Shown here piece after piece: positions 37,393-46,812 of a stretch of DNA of 51,591 nucleotides (positions are counted from its first letter, which is position 1; each line of letters begins with the position of its first letter). Source of the stretch: Lentisphaerota bacterium (GTDB lineage: Bacteria; Verrucomicrobiota; Lentisphaeria; Victivallales; Victivallaceae); contig SUWE01000016.1 of the NCBI GenBank assembly GCA_015061615.1, forward strand, positions 1-51,591, given 5' to 3'. The position numbers and the translations under genes were made by a program. The notes under the pieces are model-generated. The model did no database searches and was not told where the DNA came from. It was given only the letters and a program-made list of their open reading frames with translations.

Positions 37393-38121
37393 TTACGGCG
37401 CTCTGTGTTTAGCGATCATCGCACCGCAGATCTTCTTTATTTCCTGCGGAGTAAGCGCCCGCTTGAAGACCATGATTTCAGTTATCATTCCCTGACGCGG
37501 AGCATGCGCCCACGGCATCGCCGGAAGAACAAGGTGTCCGCCGCCGCCGAATTTGGCAATCGGTTCTATCGCCGCTTTCCCTTTGGGATAACCGTTGTGA
37601 TAGGTTGCAATAAGTTTCTTTTCAGCATCGCAGGTAAAGGCATTCACCCGGTAATAGTTGATGGAAGTCAACAGCGGAGCTTTCACCTTTCCGTAAGAGA
37701 AAGAACCGCAGTGCATCGCCAGCGGCGGAGTGTAAAAACTGCCGTCTGAAACATTGCCGGCAAAGCCGAAGTTTCCGTTGAGACTCATACCTGCATAGAT
37801 GAATGTGTAACTTTTTCCCGCCATGACCTCATTCACAAAACCGGGGATATAAAGCGTGCGGATCTCTTTGTCAAAACAGATCGCCGGATTGCCTTCCAAT
37901 CCCCGCTCCTTGAAAACCGGAGCTTTTACCGGACGCTTTGTCTTCTGCGGAATGATGAACTTTACCTGATTTTTGCTGTCGGGCCACTCGGTAACAGCGC
38001 CGCCGTCTTCGACTTTATCCAGCAGACTTTCAGCGGTGAAATAATAGTCTGGCTCAAGTTCCCCCGCCTGCGCCGCAACGGCGAGGCAGAGGGTGAAGAT
38101 AAGTGCAAGGAGTTTTTTCAT
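37393..38121 (-). CDS. Secreted LamG-like protein, copy A
   Basis: 242 residues. Signal peptide MKKLLALIFTLCLAVAAQAG. The mature part has a concanavalin/LamG-like outline: DYYFTAESLLDKVEDGGAV, NPAICFDKEIRTLYIPG, SYTFIYAGMS, FGGGGHLVLPAMPWAHAPRQ and ITEIMVFKRALTPQEIKKIC, the usual final LamG strand and helix. Probably a periplasmic or outer-surface sugar-binding protein. It is a clear paralogue of 46076-46798 (same motifs, 240 residues) and, like that copy, stands 5 nt before an epimerase gene. It follows the 991-residue protein with 1 nt between coding ends. Confidence 0.75.
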   Translation of the reverse strand: MKKLLALIFTLCLAVAAQAGELEPDYYFTAESLLDKVEDGGAVTEWPDSKNQVKFIIPQKTKRPVKAPVFKERGLEGNPAICFDKEIRTLYIPGFVNEVMAGKSYTFIYAGMSLNGNFGFAGNVSDGSFYTPPLAMHCGSFSYGKVKAPLLTSINYYRVNAFTCDAEKKLIATYHNGYPKGKAAIEPIAKFGGGGHLVLPAMPWAHAPRQGMITEIMVFKRALTPQEIKKICGAMIAKHRAP

Positions 38122-38122
38122 C

Positions 38123-41098
38123 TTATTTTACTTCCACAAAGTAGTTGAGATACCATCCCGACGGCTGGAAATGGAGTTTGCCGTCTCTGACTTCGGAAGC
38201 AACCGGCTTACGGCTCTTGTCAAGGATCTGTTTATCCTTGTCACCCTGTTTGTAAAAGAGTGAATACTGACTTTTGTCTCCGGCAAGCGCACTGCATGTG
38301 ACTTCGATATTTTTGCCTTCCGCTCCGGGGAGCCACTGTTTCAGGTCGATGGAAAGCTCTTCGCAGCCGAAGTGGTCGGGCAGTCTGCGGTAGCTGGCGA
38401 TCCTGCCAAGCGGAATGACTTTGAGTTTGCCGTCGGCAGATTTTTTGAATGCCGCGGCACCTTTGATGGTGACTCCGTTGAAGGTGACTTTTTCCTTGCG
38501 GCTGTCAATATAGAAGTATTCATTGCACTTGGAGTATTCACAACGTTTTCCATCGATCATGACTGAGGCGGAAACGGTTCCGGATTCCGGATGAATGGCG
38601 TAGAATCCCCACGGCGGCAGAGTGATCTTCTGACCGTTGTAATCAATGGTCCAATCCTTTTCGCCGTTGTAGTTGACAAAGACGGTCGTTCCGTTGGCGT
38701 AGACAGTCTTGAGTCTGCCGGCAAGGTGGATATCTTTGGCAAGTGCCTGTGATGAGGGAACAGCTTTGTCGCCGTCAAAGTATTCGATACTTTTTACCGG
38801 CTGGAATGAGTACTGGGTCTGGATACCTTTACCCATGTAGTAGTTTTTGGCAAGTCCGGAAAATCCGAAGAAGGAGTAATCTTCGGAAATGACGATCGTC
38901 TGATTTCCGTAACCCATGATCGCCGCCAGCGCCTGATCGTAGAAGACCGTATCGGGGAATCCGGTATTTTTGAAGTTCTTGTTGCGCTCAAAATGGCGTT
39001 TCATCGAGGGTCCCATGCTCAGCGTGGTCTCTTTGGTCTGCATACGGCGCAGTTTGAACTCCGGAATGATCGGCAGAACCGACGGACCGCCTTCGGTAAA
39101 GGTCATGATCGAACCGTAACTGCCGGTGCAGTTGCCGGAGTAGAGCCAGTTGAATGAACCTTCGCTCCAGCTTTTTCCGTAAGTTTCCTGAATCTGACGG
39201 AGCGCTTTAAGCACTTCGCGGTAACTGGCACGGCAGCTTGCACTGCCGGGAACATCAGCATCATAGTCAGTAAAGTTACCCCACGGACAACCGACGGTCA
39301 GCACGTCAGAGTAAACCCCTTTGACCAGCGGAAGCAGCCATTTATCCTGAAGTTTGCGCCATTTATTGAGAATGGTCGGTTTGGTGACGAAATAGGGCGC
39401 ACAGCCGACTGCGTAACGGCCGTTGACCCGGCGGGTGATCCAGTCGCGGTTCCAGTGGAAGTCACCGACCTGCATACCATAAAGATATTCGTAAACGCAG
39501 AATTCATAACCGTAAGATTCAACGATACCGGCAAACTCTTTGGGTGACATCTCTTTCCAGGTCAGCGGATGCCATGCCTCAGAGCGTCCCGTTCCTGCCG
39601 TAAGTTTCAAATCCATCGGCACAGAGTTGTTGTAGTAGTGAACATAGAAGAGATCTTCAAAGCCCATAAAGTGGAACAAATCAGGCACAAAACGGTAGAC
39701 ATGAGGCCATGAGCAGTAGACTTTGCCTTTGACCAGATCTTTATTGAGCGGGTCGGGATTGTCGATATTGGGAAGGATGTCTGCGACCTCTTTGGAAATG
39801 GTCAGCACGATCCTCTCATCCACGCAGTTGCGTTCACCGGCGGTATTGGGCCAGTAGGTCGCACCGCCATTGGCATAAACGGCACGGCGGCGGATGAATC
39901 CGTTTTTCTCAGCCGCAAAAAGGTCGCTGGAGTTGGTAACATAGGGGTCGAGCATGGCGAGCATAAAGTTGCCGGCTTCGTCACAAACGATACGCGGACC
40001 GAGGAAGCCGTTGGTCATACCCCAGTAACAAAGATAGGGAACTTCGATCAGTTTGGGCTTTTTCAATCCGGTGATACAGCCGAGGACAAGTTTGGAGGCA
40101 AAGGGCGTATCGGTGGTCACATCAATGGTGAGACTCTTGCCGACAGGAGTCAGGGTGATGGAGTAGGAAAGATTGGATTCCCGCTGTTCGCCCCATGAAC
40201 CGACTTTGCGGTCGTCGATTTCAAAACGGGCATGAACGGCGTTGTCCTTCACCTCCACCCGGGAAAGCTGGGCGTTGCGGGCGATACGCTCATTACCGAT
40301 AAGCAGACCGCCGTCAGCGAAGGGAGTGACCTTTTTACCTTCGAGCATAAAGGTGAGGTCATTGAGAGTTCCGGTGGAAGGCTTGTAAGTGTAGGTGATA
40401 TCGCCGCACTGTATGAGGAAAGCTCCGTTATCCTTTTTGATGGAGTTTTTCGCAGTGGTATAAGGGACGATACCTCTGCCGCTGCGGGCCTCTTCATTGG
40501 AAATGGCACGCGCATCGGACTCCGTCATTTCCGGTTCAAAGAAACATGCCGGACCGAGCCAGAGTTCATCATCCGGTTTGGTAAACTCAGTAAACTCCAC
40601 CCCTGCGAAGCTGTAATTTTTGCGGACACCCTGCAATGCGGTGTGATAGAGGATGGGTCCGCGCGCCTGAAAGTGGTAACGGATGGGAATTTTCTCCTCT
40701 TCACCTTTGGCATTTTTCACCAGCAGAGCCATGCGGTAGTTATTGGAGTAACCCCATTTGGTTCCCCAAAGGTAGATTTCCGCCTCGGAAAAGTCGTTTT
40801 TAATAGCGACGGGAGTTTTGAGCATCACGCGGATGACACTTTCTTTGGTCATTCCTTTGAAAGCCACGCGGACGGAGCTGCCGCCTTTGCCGAAGAAAAG
40901 GTGGGTCGGGTCGGTGGATATTTCCGCACTGCCGCTGCCGGTGACGGCAACGGTGAGCGGTTCAGCTTTTTGAAACTCAAATACCGGCGGATAATCGGTT
41001 TTACGGTCGGCAAGGTTGGTTATCTGCTTCACCTCTGCAGCAGATACGATTACTGCGGCAAGTGCAGCGACCAACAGAAAAAAGTGCTTTTTATTCAT
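38123..41098 (-). CDS. Large secreted putative glycosidase
   Basis: 991 residues. Signal peptide [21 protein letters not shown] do not recognise a named family. The first ~440 residues are beta-rich (VKDNAVHARFEIDDRKVG, LSYSITLTPVGKSLTIDV), like galactose-mutarotase folds that precede glycosidase barrels. The middle (about 450-790) has barrel-like strands, YGYEFCVYEYLYGMQVG, KGVYSDVLTVGCPWGNFTDY and WSEGSFNWLYSG, with YSD and SEG acidic candidates. The end is beta-rich again. Its ATG overlaps the pseudopilin stop (TGATG at 41096-41100), so the pseudopilin and this enzyme are translated together. Likely an exported polysaccharide-degrading enzyme. Confidence 0.72.
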   Translation of the reverse strand: MNKKHFFLLVAALAAVIVSAAEVKQITNLADRKTDYPPVFEFQKAEPLTVAVTGSGSAEISTDPTHLFFGKGGSSVRVAFKGMTKESVIRVMLKTPVAIKNDFSEAEIYLWGTKWGYSNNYRMALLVKNAKGEEEKIPIRYHFQARGPILYHTALQGVRKNYSFAGVEFTEFTKPDDELWLGPACFFEPEMTESDARAISNEEARSGRGIVPYTTAKNSIKKDNGAFLIQCGDITYTYKPSTGTLNDLTFMLEGKKVTPFADGGLLIGNERIARNAQLSRVEVKDNAVHARFEIDDRKVGSWGEQRESNLSYSITLTPVGKSLTIDVTTDTPFASKLVLGCITGLKKPKLIEVPYLCYWGMTNGFLGPRIVCDEAGNFMLAMLDPYVTNSSDLFAAEKNGFIRRRAVYANGGATYWPNTAGERNCVDERIVLTISKEVADILPNIDNPDPLNKDLVKGKVYCSWPHVYRFVPDLFHFMGFEDLFYVHYYNNSVPMDLKLTAGTGRSEAWHPLTWKEMSPKEFAGIVESYGYEFCVYEYLYGMQVGDFHWNRDWITRRVNGRYAVGCAPYFVTKPTILNKWRKLQDKWLLPLVKGVYSDVLTVGCPWGNFTDYDADVPGSASCRASYREVLKALRQIQETYGKSWSEGSFNWLYSGNCTGSYGSIMTFTEGGPSVLPIIPEFKLRRMQTKETTLSMGPSMKRHFERNKNFKNTGFPDTVFYDQALAAIMGYGNQTIVISEDYSFFGFSGLAKNYYMGKGIQTQYSFQPVKSIEYFDGDKAVPSSQALAKDIHLAGRLKTVYANGTTVFVNYNGEKDWTIDYNGQKITLPPWGFYAIHPESGTVSASVMIDGKRCEYSKCNEYFYIDSRKEKVTFNGVTIKGAAAFKKSADGKLKVIPLGRIASYRRLPDHFGCEELSIDLKQWLPGAEGKNIEVTCSALAGDKSQYSLFYKQGDKDKQILDKSRKPVASEVRDGKLHFQPSGWYLNYFVEVK

Positions 41099-41835
41099 CA
41101 GAAACCTCTGCCTGCTTTAAGGAACGCATACGGATCGTATGAGAAAATATTGATAACGGTATCAACATGACCGTCAAGATACATTGCATTGTGATTTTTG
41201 TTGTGAGGACCTTCGGGACCAAGCTTCGTATCTGCAGCAGGATCAGAACCGAAATGGTAAAGCGCATACCAGTAATTGTTGTAATCACTGGCACGGTTAC
41301 CTGTATCAAGCAGACCGACACTCGCTGAAGCACTCTTGAATTTAACAATCTTGTGCCAGATATCAACATAAGCGCTTTCAGGGTGAACGCTGCCTTTTCC
41401 GTTGCTCATAGTATAGCAGTTGGCTGTATAGTTAGTCTGTTTTCCAGAAGCAGTCTGCATCTGATTGGCAGGACAGAACTGAACCGCTTTGGTGCGAATA
41501 TAAGGAGCGATTGCACCGTGGATGGCTCCTGTTCCGAAATAAGTGGCATACCAATAGTAATCCTGATTGGCAATCTCGGAAGAAGTCCATTTAGCAGTAT
41601 AAATAATCGGAATATAATCTTCATTATCGTTCATATACTGCAAAAAGGCAGAACCGATCTGTTTGAGGTTGTTCTTGCAGCTTGCCTCCAATCCTTTCTG
41701 GCGGGCGGAGTTGAGTGCCGGCAGCAGGATCGACGCCAGGATCGCGATGATCGCAATGACGACGAGGAGTTCAATAAGCGTAAAGCTCTGCTTTACGCCC
41801 CCATGGGGGCGGACTCTGGACGATTTTGTAATCAT
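41098..41835 (-). CDS. Prepilin-type H-X9-DG pseudopilin-like protein
   Basis: 245 residues. A prepilin leader with a 16-residue polar start ([17 protein letters not shown]) precedes [19 protein letters not shown], the cleavage site and N-terminal helix. The C-terminal motif is [14 protein letters not shown], again H-x9-DG. The ATG at 41835 has AGGAGG 6-7 nt upstream, the best ribosome site in the region. It is the first gene after the second LacI-operator promoter and its stop overlaps the start of the 991-residue enzyme. Cleaved by a PilD-like peptidase, not in this window. Role inferred: minor pilin-like carrier for the coupled exported enzyme. Confidence 0.9.
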   Translation of the reverse strand: MITKSSRVRPHGGVKQSFTLIELLVVIAIIAILASILLPALNSARQKGLEASCKNNLKQIGSAFLQYMNDNEDYIPIIYTAKWTSSEIANQDYYWYATYFGTGAIHGAIAPYIRTKAVQFCPANQMQTASGKQTNYTANCYTMSNGKGSVHPESAYVDIWHKIVKFKSASASVGLLDTGNRASDYNNYWYALYHFGSDPAADTKLGPEGPHNKNHNAMYLDGHVDTVINIFSYDPYAFLKAGRGF

Positions 41836-41868
41836 TTGGAACCTCCTTTTTTTGTTTAGGGAATGATT

Positions 41869-41886
41869 ATCAAACATGTTTAACTG
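41869..41886. promoter_or_regulatory. LacI-type operator 2
   Basis: On the minus strand CAGTTAAACATGTTTGAT, a near palindrome around AAACATGTTT. It sits over the expected transcription start of the pseudopilin promoter and matches operator 1 at 47894-47911 in 16 of 18 positions. Confidence 0.75.
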
Positions 41887-41891
41887 TTAAT

Positions 41892-41920
41892 AAAATACAC
41901 CTTGAAAAAACGTTTGTCAA
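41892..41920 (-). promoter_or_regulatory. Promoter of the pseudopilin-enzyme operon
   Basis: On the minus strand TTGACA (41915-41920), 17 bp, TATTTT (41892-41897). The -35 starts 1 nt after the stop codon of the esterase gene. It shares the ATGACTTGACAAAC context with the lacI promoter. Confidence 0.75.
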
Positions 41921-41921
41921 G

Positions 41922-43613
41922 TCATTTGGCAAAAGTTTTATCAAACAGCTCCCAGACGGCGAGGTGAAAGAGCGAATCGCGTTTGCCCCAGCCGTGACCG
42001 TATGCCGGGTAATTGATTATTTTCTTTTCACCCTGAAGCACGTTGTATGCGCTGTAAACCGATGCCGGAACACACATTGTATCGAAAAATCCGACTGACA
42101 CGACCGCAGGAACTTTCACAAAAGATGCGAAGTTCGCCGCATCAAAGTAAGGTGCATGTTCACCGAATGCCTTGCCTTTTGCGTGATCGAGCAGCTGCGG
42201 CCAGCCGGCAAAACGCCCCGCCAGCCGTGCGTGATGGTCGCACAACGCAGGAACATCCGCCCCCACTGCCTGAATCGCCGGATTGAGCGCCGCCATGATA
42301 AAGGCAAATCCGCCGCCCTGACTGCGGCCAAGCGCGGCAAGGTGCTTTCCATCCCACTCTTTAACATTTTTCATTGCGTACTCCATCATCCGCATCACAC
42401 CGAGTACCGCGTTGTAATAGTAGTAACTTTCACGGGTCGTGCCGAGCTGATAAAAATAGTACTCCGGGCGCTGGAACTTCATATACTCATCGTGACTCAT
42501 ATACGGCTTGTCATGCACACTGATAATAAGGTGGATGACTTTATCCCACTTCTTTTCGGGCGGAAAAAGTTTGTAATTATCCAGCGTGTAAGTGGTGTAT
42601 CCGGCAGGGGGAACAGTGAAGATCATCGGGTATTTCCCCGCCCCTCTGGGAACCCGCAAGGTGGAATAGCTCTTTTTGCCGTTGGCGGTGTCACAGGTAA
42701 GTTTGTACCAGGTGAATCTGGCATCTTCTTTCCACTTGGTGATCTGCACATCATTGGAAGTATTCTTTTTGAGTTTTTCGTATTCACCCTTCCAGTAAGT
42801 TATCAAATCCGCAGGCGCAGCTTTGGCAGGAGTGATCTTTTCCGCATCAAATCCGGCTGAAGTCAGCTGAAAACGCTTGATGATATCCCTGCCCTTGTCA
42901 TCTTTCAAATAACCGTAAGCAAGGAAAAATCCCGGCTGGTCAAGTTTGACACTGACGGTGAAAGGATTGGCTTTGGCAAGGTCGAAATACTCATACTTTT
43001 TGAAAATGTTATCCACACGGTACTCGATAAGCGCCTTTCCGGTTCTGACCGGCTCGCCGTTACAGGTGAATGTAACGGTGAAATCAGCGTTTTCTCCCGC
43101 TTTATACATCGCATCAGCGCGGTCGGCAACAGCGGTTCCGGCATAGGATTTTCCGGTGATTTCCACAGAATACGCGGTAATTACCGCCTCACTGCCGGGC
43201 ATCATGACCAGAATGGGACGGGCAAGTTTGTAACTGCTTGAAGCTCCGAGTTCAACAGAATACTCTTTACTCTCACTGCTCAATTCGATTTTCTGCGAAA
43301 ACTCCTTCGCTCCGTTGAATCCATTCGTATAGGCATTGAATCCCGCCTTCATCACCCCTTTGCCGGAAGCGGTGAACTTTACCAGCACCTTATTGCCTTC
43401 GGCAATTTTCAAAGGAGAAACCTGAAAATAAACCCACGGCTGACCTTCAATGCCGCGCAGGGTGATGGATGATGCACCCTTTTCCAGATATTTGTAAGGT
43501 TTGACGATCTCAGGACGGGTCGGCACCCAGCGGTTGGTATTGAAATACTCAACAGCAAAAAGATTCAGTGCCAAAAGAGAAAGAGCGGACAGAAGAATTT
43601 TTGATATGTTCAT
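41922..43613 (-). CDS. Secreted CE7-like acetyl xylan esterase / alpha-beta hydrolase
   Basis: 563 residues, signal peptide MNISKILLSALSLLALNLFA. The first ~260 residues are beta-rich, unlike the ~320-residue single-domain CE7 enzymes, and may bind carbohydrate. The C-terminal alpha/beta hydrolase has the nucleophile in ALGRSQGGGFAF, the aspartate in VGFFDTMCVPAS and the histidine in YPAYGHGWG, with DVPALCDHHARLAGRF between, as in AXE1/cephalosporin-C deacetylase. It likely removes acetyl groups from a polysaccharide side chain, opening it for the GH3 and large enzymes. It follows the GH3 gene by 9 nt. Confidence 0.83.
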   Translation of the reverse strand: MNISKILLSALSLLALNLFAVEYFNTNRWVPTRPEIVKPYKYLEKGASSITLRGIEGQPWVYFQVSPLKIAEGNKVLVKFTASGKGVMKAGFNAYTNGFNGAKEFSQKIELSSESKEYSVELGASSSYKLARPILVMMPGSEAVITAYSVEITGKSYAGTAVADRADAMYKAGENADFTVTFTCNGEPVRTGKALIEYRVDNIFKKYEYFDLAKANPFTVSVKLDQPGFFLAYGYLKDDKGRDIIKRFQLTSAGFDAEKITPAKAAPADLITYWKGEYEKLKKNTSNDVQITKWKEDARFTWYKLTCDTANGKKSYSTLRVPRGAGKYPMIFTVPPAGYTTYTLDNYKLFPPEKKWDKVIHLIISVHDKPYMSHDEYMKFQRPEYYFYQLGTTRESYYYYNAVLGVMRMMEYAMKNVKEWDGKHLAALGRSQGGGFAFIMAALNPAIQAVGADVPALCDHHARLAGRFAGWPQLLDHAKGKAFGEHAPYFDAANFASFVKVPAVVSVGFFDTMCVPASVYSAYNVLQGEKKIINYPAYGHGWGKRDSLFHLAVWELFDKTFAK

Positions 43614-43622
43614 GATATCTCC

Positions 43623-45260
43623 TTAAAATTCAAATGGTTTGATCTTTTTGCGATGCGGACGCACCGGACACTTTGCATCCATCGGGATTTCTCCGAGCCA
43701 CGCCTTCACCGCCGCTTTCTGCGCAACTTTGGTGATTCCCCAGACGCAGATGAGATTATCCAGATACGGCTGGTCGTAAAGGGTGTACGGAGTTCCGAAA
43801 CTGGTAAAGACAAATTTATCTTTGTAATCAATGAATTTGTAGTGCCAGAAGAACATCGAAGGTTCTCCGGTCAGCCGCAGCTGCAGATTGGCATGACTCA
43901 AACTGCATGTATTGACAAAGATACGGTCATATTTTTCATAAATTTCCGGAATAACCGCCCGGTCGGGGTTATTCATGTGATCGACTTCCAGTCCGCGTTT
44001 GCGCAACTCCTCATCAACGGTCTCAAAATCAAGATTAGGAATCATATTGCCCTGACGGACAAGAGAAATGGTCAGCACTTTGCGGATTTCTTCCTTCTTT
44101 ACCGGAACGACCGCTTTATTTTCCCTCAAAACACAGACCGATTCCGCCGCATATTTTTCAGCAAGCGCTTCATGTTCAGCATATTCCTCATCACTTGGAA
44201 CTGTTCCGAAACAATCTTTGTGCAATCCGAGCGCGGCTTTCATCGTCAAAATACGTCTGACAGATTCATTTACACGCGTTTCGCTCAATCTGCCGTCGGC
44301 AAGCGCATCACAGAGACGTTTGTAATCTTTCACCGGGTCGGCAAACAACACCGAGTCGGAACCGTTTTGAACATTGGTGACCGCAAGCTGATCTTCGGGC
44401 AGACGGCTGGTGAATCCGGTCATCGGGAAGGCATCGGAAACCAGCACACCTTTAAACCCGAGTTCATTGCGCAAAAGGTCGATTTGCAGCTCTTTTGACA
44501 AGGTGGCGGGCATTGCAGAATCGATATCGTCCTGACAATTCTGATAATCCGGCAGTGATATATGTCCTGCCATTACCGACATAGCTCCTGCATCAAACGC
44601 ACTTTTCCACACTCTGCCGTAAAGTTCGCGCCACTGCGACAAAGGAAGGGAGTTCACACTGGTGACCATGTGCTGATCGCGGTTATCCACACCGTCACCG
44701 GGGAAGTGTTTACAGCACGCCGCAAGCAGACCGTCACACTGCATACCTTCGATGAACGCCTGCACCAGCGGAATGACTTTATCCGGGTCGTCACCGAAAG
44801 CACGGATATTGGTGATGGAGTTTTCCGGATTCAAGTTCAGATCGACCACCGGACCGAGCGCCCAGTGCAGACCGCGGCAGCGTGCTTCGACAGCGGTAAT
44901 TCTTGCCATTTCGCGGACATACTCACATTTATTGACCGCACCGAAGGACATGAGATCGGCAAACTCCGCACGGCGGGATTTCAAGGTGAGTGCGCCGTGT
45001 TCCATATCGCCGGACATCAGAACGGGAACTTTGCTTTTCTGCTGGATAAAGCGGGCAAGTTCCTCAAATTTCCCCGGTTCGACTCCGCCCCAGAAAATAC
45101 TGCCGACCGGAACTTTTTCCAGAATTTCCTCCCACTGCTCCCTGGTGTACCCCTTGTTGATCGGGTGGAGCAGCTGGGCGATTTTTTCTTCCATCGTCAG
45201 TGAGGCAAAAACCTTTTCCACCCACTGCGCCGCCTCTGCGGATAACTTTTTCAGTGCCAT
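43623..45260 (-). CDS. GH3-family glycosidase
   Basis: 545 residues, no signal peptide. The GH3 N-terminal barrel shows VPVLMSGDMEHGALTL, GLHWALGPVVDLNLNPEN, CCKHFPGDGVDNRDQHMV and the nucleophile region GFKGVLVSDAFPMTGF. A C-terminal alpha/beta domain (about 375-540) is short. Glycosidases with the KHFPGDG segment include beta-glucosidases and beta-N-acetylhexosaminidases; the choice cannot be made here. Cytoplasmic location suggests it splits imported oligosaccharides. It lies 16 nt after epimerase copy B and before the esterase in the operon headed by lacI. Confidence 0.87.
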   Translation of the reverse strand: MALKKLSAEAAQWVEKVFASLTMEEKIAQLLHPINKGYTREQWEEILEKVPVGSIFWGGVEPGKFEELARFIQQKSKVPVLMSGDMEHGALTLKSRRAEFADLMSFGAVNKCEYVREMARITAVEARCRGLHWALGPVVDLNLNPENSITNIRAFGDDPDKVIPLVQAFIEGMQCDGLLAACCKHFPGDGVDNRDQHMVTSVNSLPLSQWRELYGRVWKSAFDAGAMSVMAGHISLPDYQNCQDDIDSAMPATLSKELQIDLLRNELGFKGVLVSDAFPMTGFTSRLPEDQLAVTNVQNGSDSVLFADPVKDYKRLCDALADGRLSETRVNESVRRILTMKAALGLHKDCFGTVPSDEEYAEHEALAEKYAAESVCVLRENKAVVPVKKEEIRKVLTISLVRQGNMIPNLDFETVDEELRKRGLEVDHMNNPDRAVIPEIYEKYDRIFVNTCSLSHANLQLRLTGEPSMFFWHYKFIDYKDKFVFTSFGTPYTLYDQPYLDNLICVWGITKVAQKAAVKAWLGEIPMDAKCPVRPHRKKIKPFEF

Positions 45261-45276
45261 ATCATTTTCCTTGCAA

Positions 45277-46071
45277 TTATATCAATTTGGTATAAATATC
45301 CAATGCTTTTACGATTCTGTCAGGCAAGTGCATACCTGAGGGTTCCGACTCCACATGAATCAGACGGGGAGCGGCGGAAAGTTTTTTCAAAAGCTTTTTC
45401 CACGGCAGATTTCCTTCATACGGCATAAGATGCTGATCGCCGGTGCCGTCATTGTCGTGCAGATGCGCGGTAACGACATGCGGCATAAGTGCATCAAAGG
45501 AGTCAAGCACATTGCTCACCGCATGAGCGTGACCGGAATCAAAACATGCTCCGAGAAACGGGGAGTCGAAGGAGCGGATAAACTCCGCCAATTCAGCGCA
45601 GTCGATTCCGAGATTCATCGTGACGTTGTTTTCCAGTGCGAGGACGATATTGTGTTTTTCCGCTTCAGCCAGCAGAGAGTCCACGCTTCTGCGCACCTTT
45701 TCCCACAACAAACTGCGGTCATAACGCATGTACGCCACTCCGGGATGCAGAGTATAAGTGCGGCATCCGGCGGCAGCGGCAAGAGAAATGAACTCCTTCT
45801 GACACTCCACCATGCACAGCCTGCCCTTTTCATCGGGCCAGTTAAGGTCATTATCAGCCGACCACAATCCGTGAGCGGCGGCAAACTCCATACCGCAATT
45901 ATGCACACGCTCAAGGAGTTTATCCGTAAACCCGTGTTCTGCAAGCTCGCGGTCATAAACTCCGGAACTCAGGACAAGTTTTTTCACCCCCGCACTGCGG
46001 AGATGCTCAAGGAGTCCGTCATGCAGTTCCCGGGCGATCTTCTGCCACTCTACTGAAAATACAAGTTCCAT
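45277..46071 (-). CDS. Sugar-phosphate isomerase/epimerase, copy B
   Basis: 264 residues, xylose isomerase-like TIM barrel. It shares with copy A the motifs AAAHGLWSADNDLNWPD, CRTYTLHPGVAY, IVLALENNVTMN, FLGACFDSGHAHA, VTAHLHDNDGTGDQHLMPYE and LIHVESEP. The second His-x-Asn/Asp motif and the terminal glutamate are consistent with a bound divalent metal. The ATG at 46071 follows the LamG-like gene B by 4 nt. The N-terminus differs from copy A, so the duplication is not recent. Confidence 0.85.
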   Translation of the reverse strand: MELVFSVEWQKIARELHDGLLEHLRSAGVKKLVLSSGVYDRELAEHGFTDKLLERVHNCGMEFAAAHGLWSADNDLNWPDEKGRLCMVECQKEFISLAAAAGCRTYTLHPGVAYMRYDRSLLWEKVRRSVDSLLAEAEKHNIVLALENNVTMNLGIDCAELAEFIRSFDSPFLGACFDSGHAHAVSNVLDSFDALMPHVVTAHLHDNDGTGDQHLMPYEGNLPWKKLLKKLSAAPRLIHVESEPSGMHLPDRIVKALDIYTKLI

Positions 46072-46075
46072 GATA

Positions 46076-46798
46076 TCAACGGTTTCTTGCGCGGATCTCA
46101 TCGCTCAATTTTTTGATATCAGCCGGAGCAAGCGCCTTTTTGAAGACCATCACTTCGACAAGCATTCCCTTGCGCGGAGCATGCGGCCACGGCATGAAAG
46201 GAATAACGAGATTGCCGCCGCCGCCGAAAGAGGCGACGACTTCACAGCTCTCTTCCGACATGAGTTTACCGTTGTAATAGACCGAAGCCTTCTTCGTTTC
46301 CGTATTGACAACATAGGCATTGACGCGGAGAAGGTTGACGGAGGAAATATTTTTCAAATCCTTCGTTCCGTAACTGAATCTGCCGCACTGCATTTCAAGT
46401 TTGGGAGCAGTCACCGAGCCGTCGGGATTGTTGCCGGAAAAACCGAAAAATCCGGTCTGGCTCACCCCCGCATAAATAAATGTATAACTTTTGCCCGCCA
46501 TAACTTTGTTGGCAAATCCGGGAATGTAAAGCGTGCGGATGGTACCGTCAAAAACTATCGCCGGATTGCCGCTGAGGATGCGTTCTTTGAAAATCGGTGC
46601 TTCCACCGGGCGTTTGGTTCCCTGCGGTACGACAAAGGCAACCTGTTTTTTGGTATCGTACCACTCTTTCACCCCGGCACCGTCATCGACAACATCCAGA
46701 AGGGTTTCAGCGGTAAAGTGATAATCGGGAGCAATTTCCTCCGCCCCGCAGACAAAGGCACTGCAAAGTGCCGCCGCAAAAAGAAGAACTTTTTTCAT
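46076..46798 (-). CDS. Secreted LamG-like protein, copy B
   Basis: 240 residues, signal peptide MKKVLLFAAALCSAFVCGAE. Mature motifs parallel copy A: PDYHFTAETLLDVVDDGAGV, NPAIVFDGTIRTLYIPGFAN, GKSYTFIYAGVSQTG, FGGGGNLVIPFMPWPHAPRK and LVEVMVFKKALAPADIKKL. Function unknown; probably a periplasmic or surface sugar-binding protein. It is 14 nt after lacI and 4 nt before epimerase copy B. The gene order LamG-epimerase is identical to 36581-38121. Confidence 0.75.
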   Translation of the reverse strand: MKKVLLFAAALCSAFVCGAEEIAPDYHFTAETLLDVVDDGAGVKEWYDTKKQVAFVVPQGTKRPVEAPIFKERILSGNPAIVFDGTIRTLYIPGFANKVMAGKSYTFIYAGVSQTGFFGFSGNNPDGSVTAPKLEMQCGRFSYGTKDLKNISSVNLLRVNAYVVNTETKKASVYYNGKLMSEESCEVVASFGGGGNLVIPFMPWPHAPRKGMLVEVMVFKKALAPADIKKLSDEIRARNR

Positions 46799-46812
46799 AA
46801 CTTTTTTTCCTT

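Noticed and set aside
40232..41170. 312-residue frame on the plus strand
   Set aside because: Antisense to the 991-residue secreted protein; no motifs or start signals.
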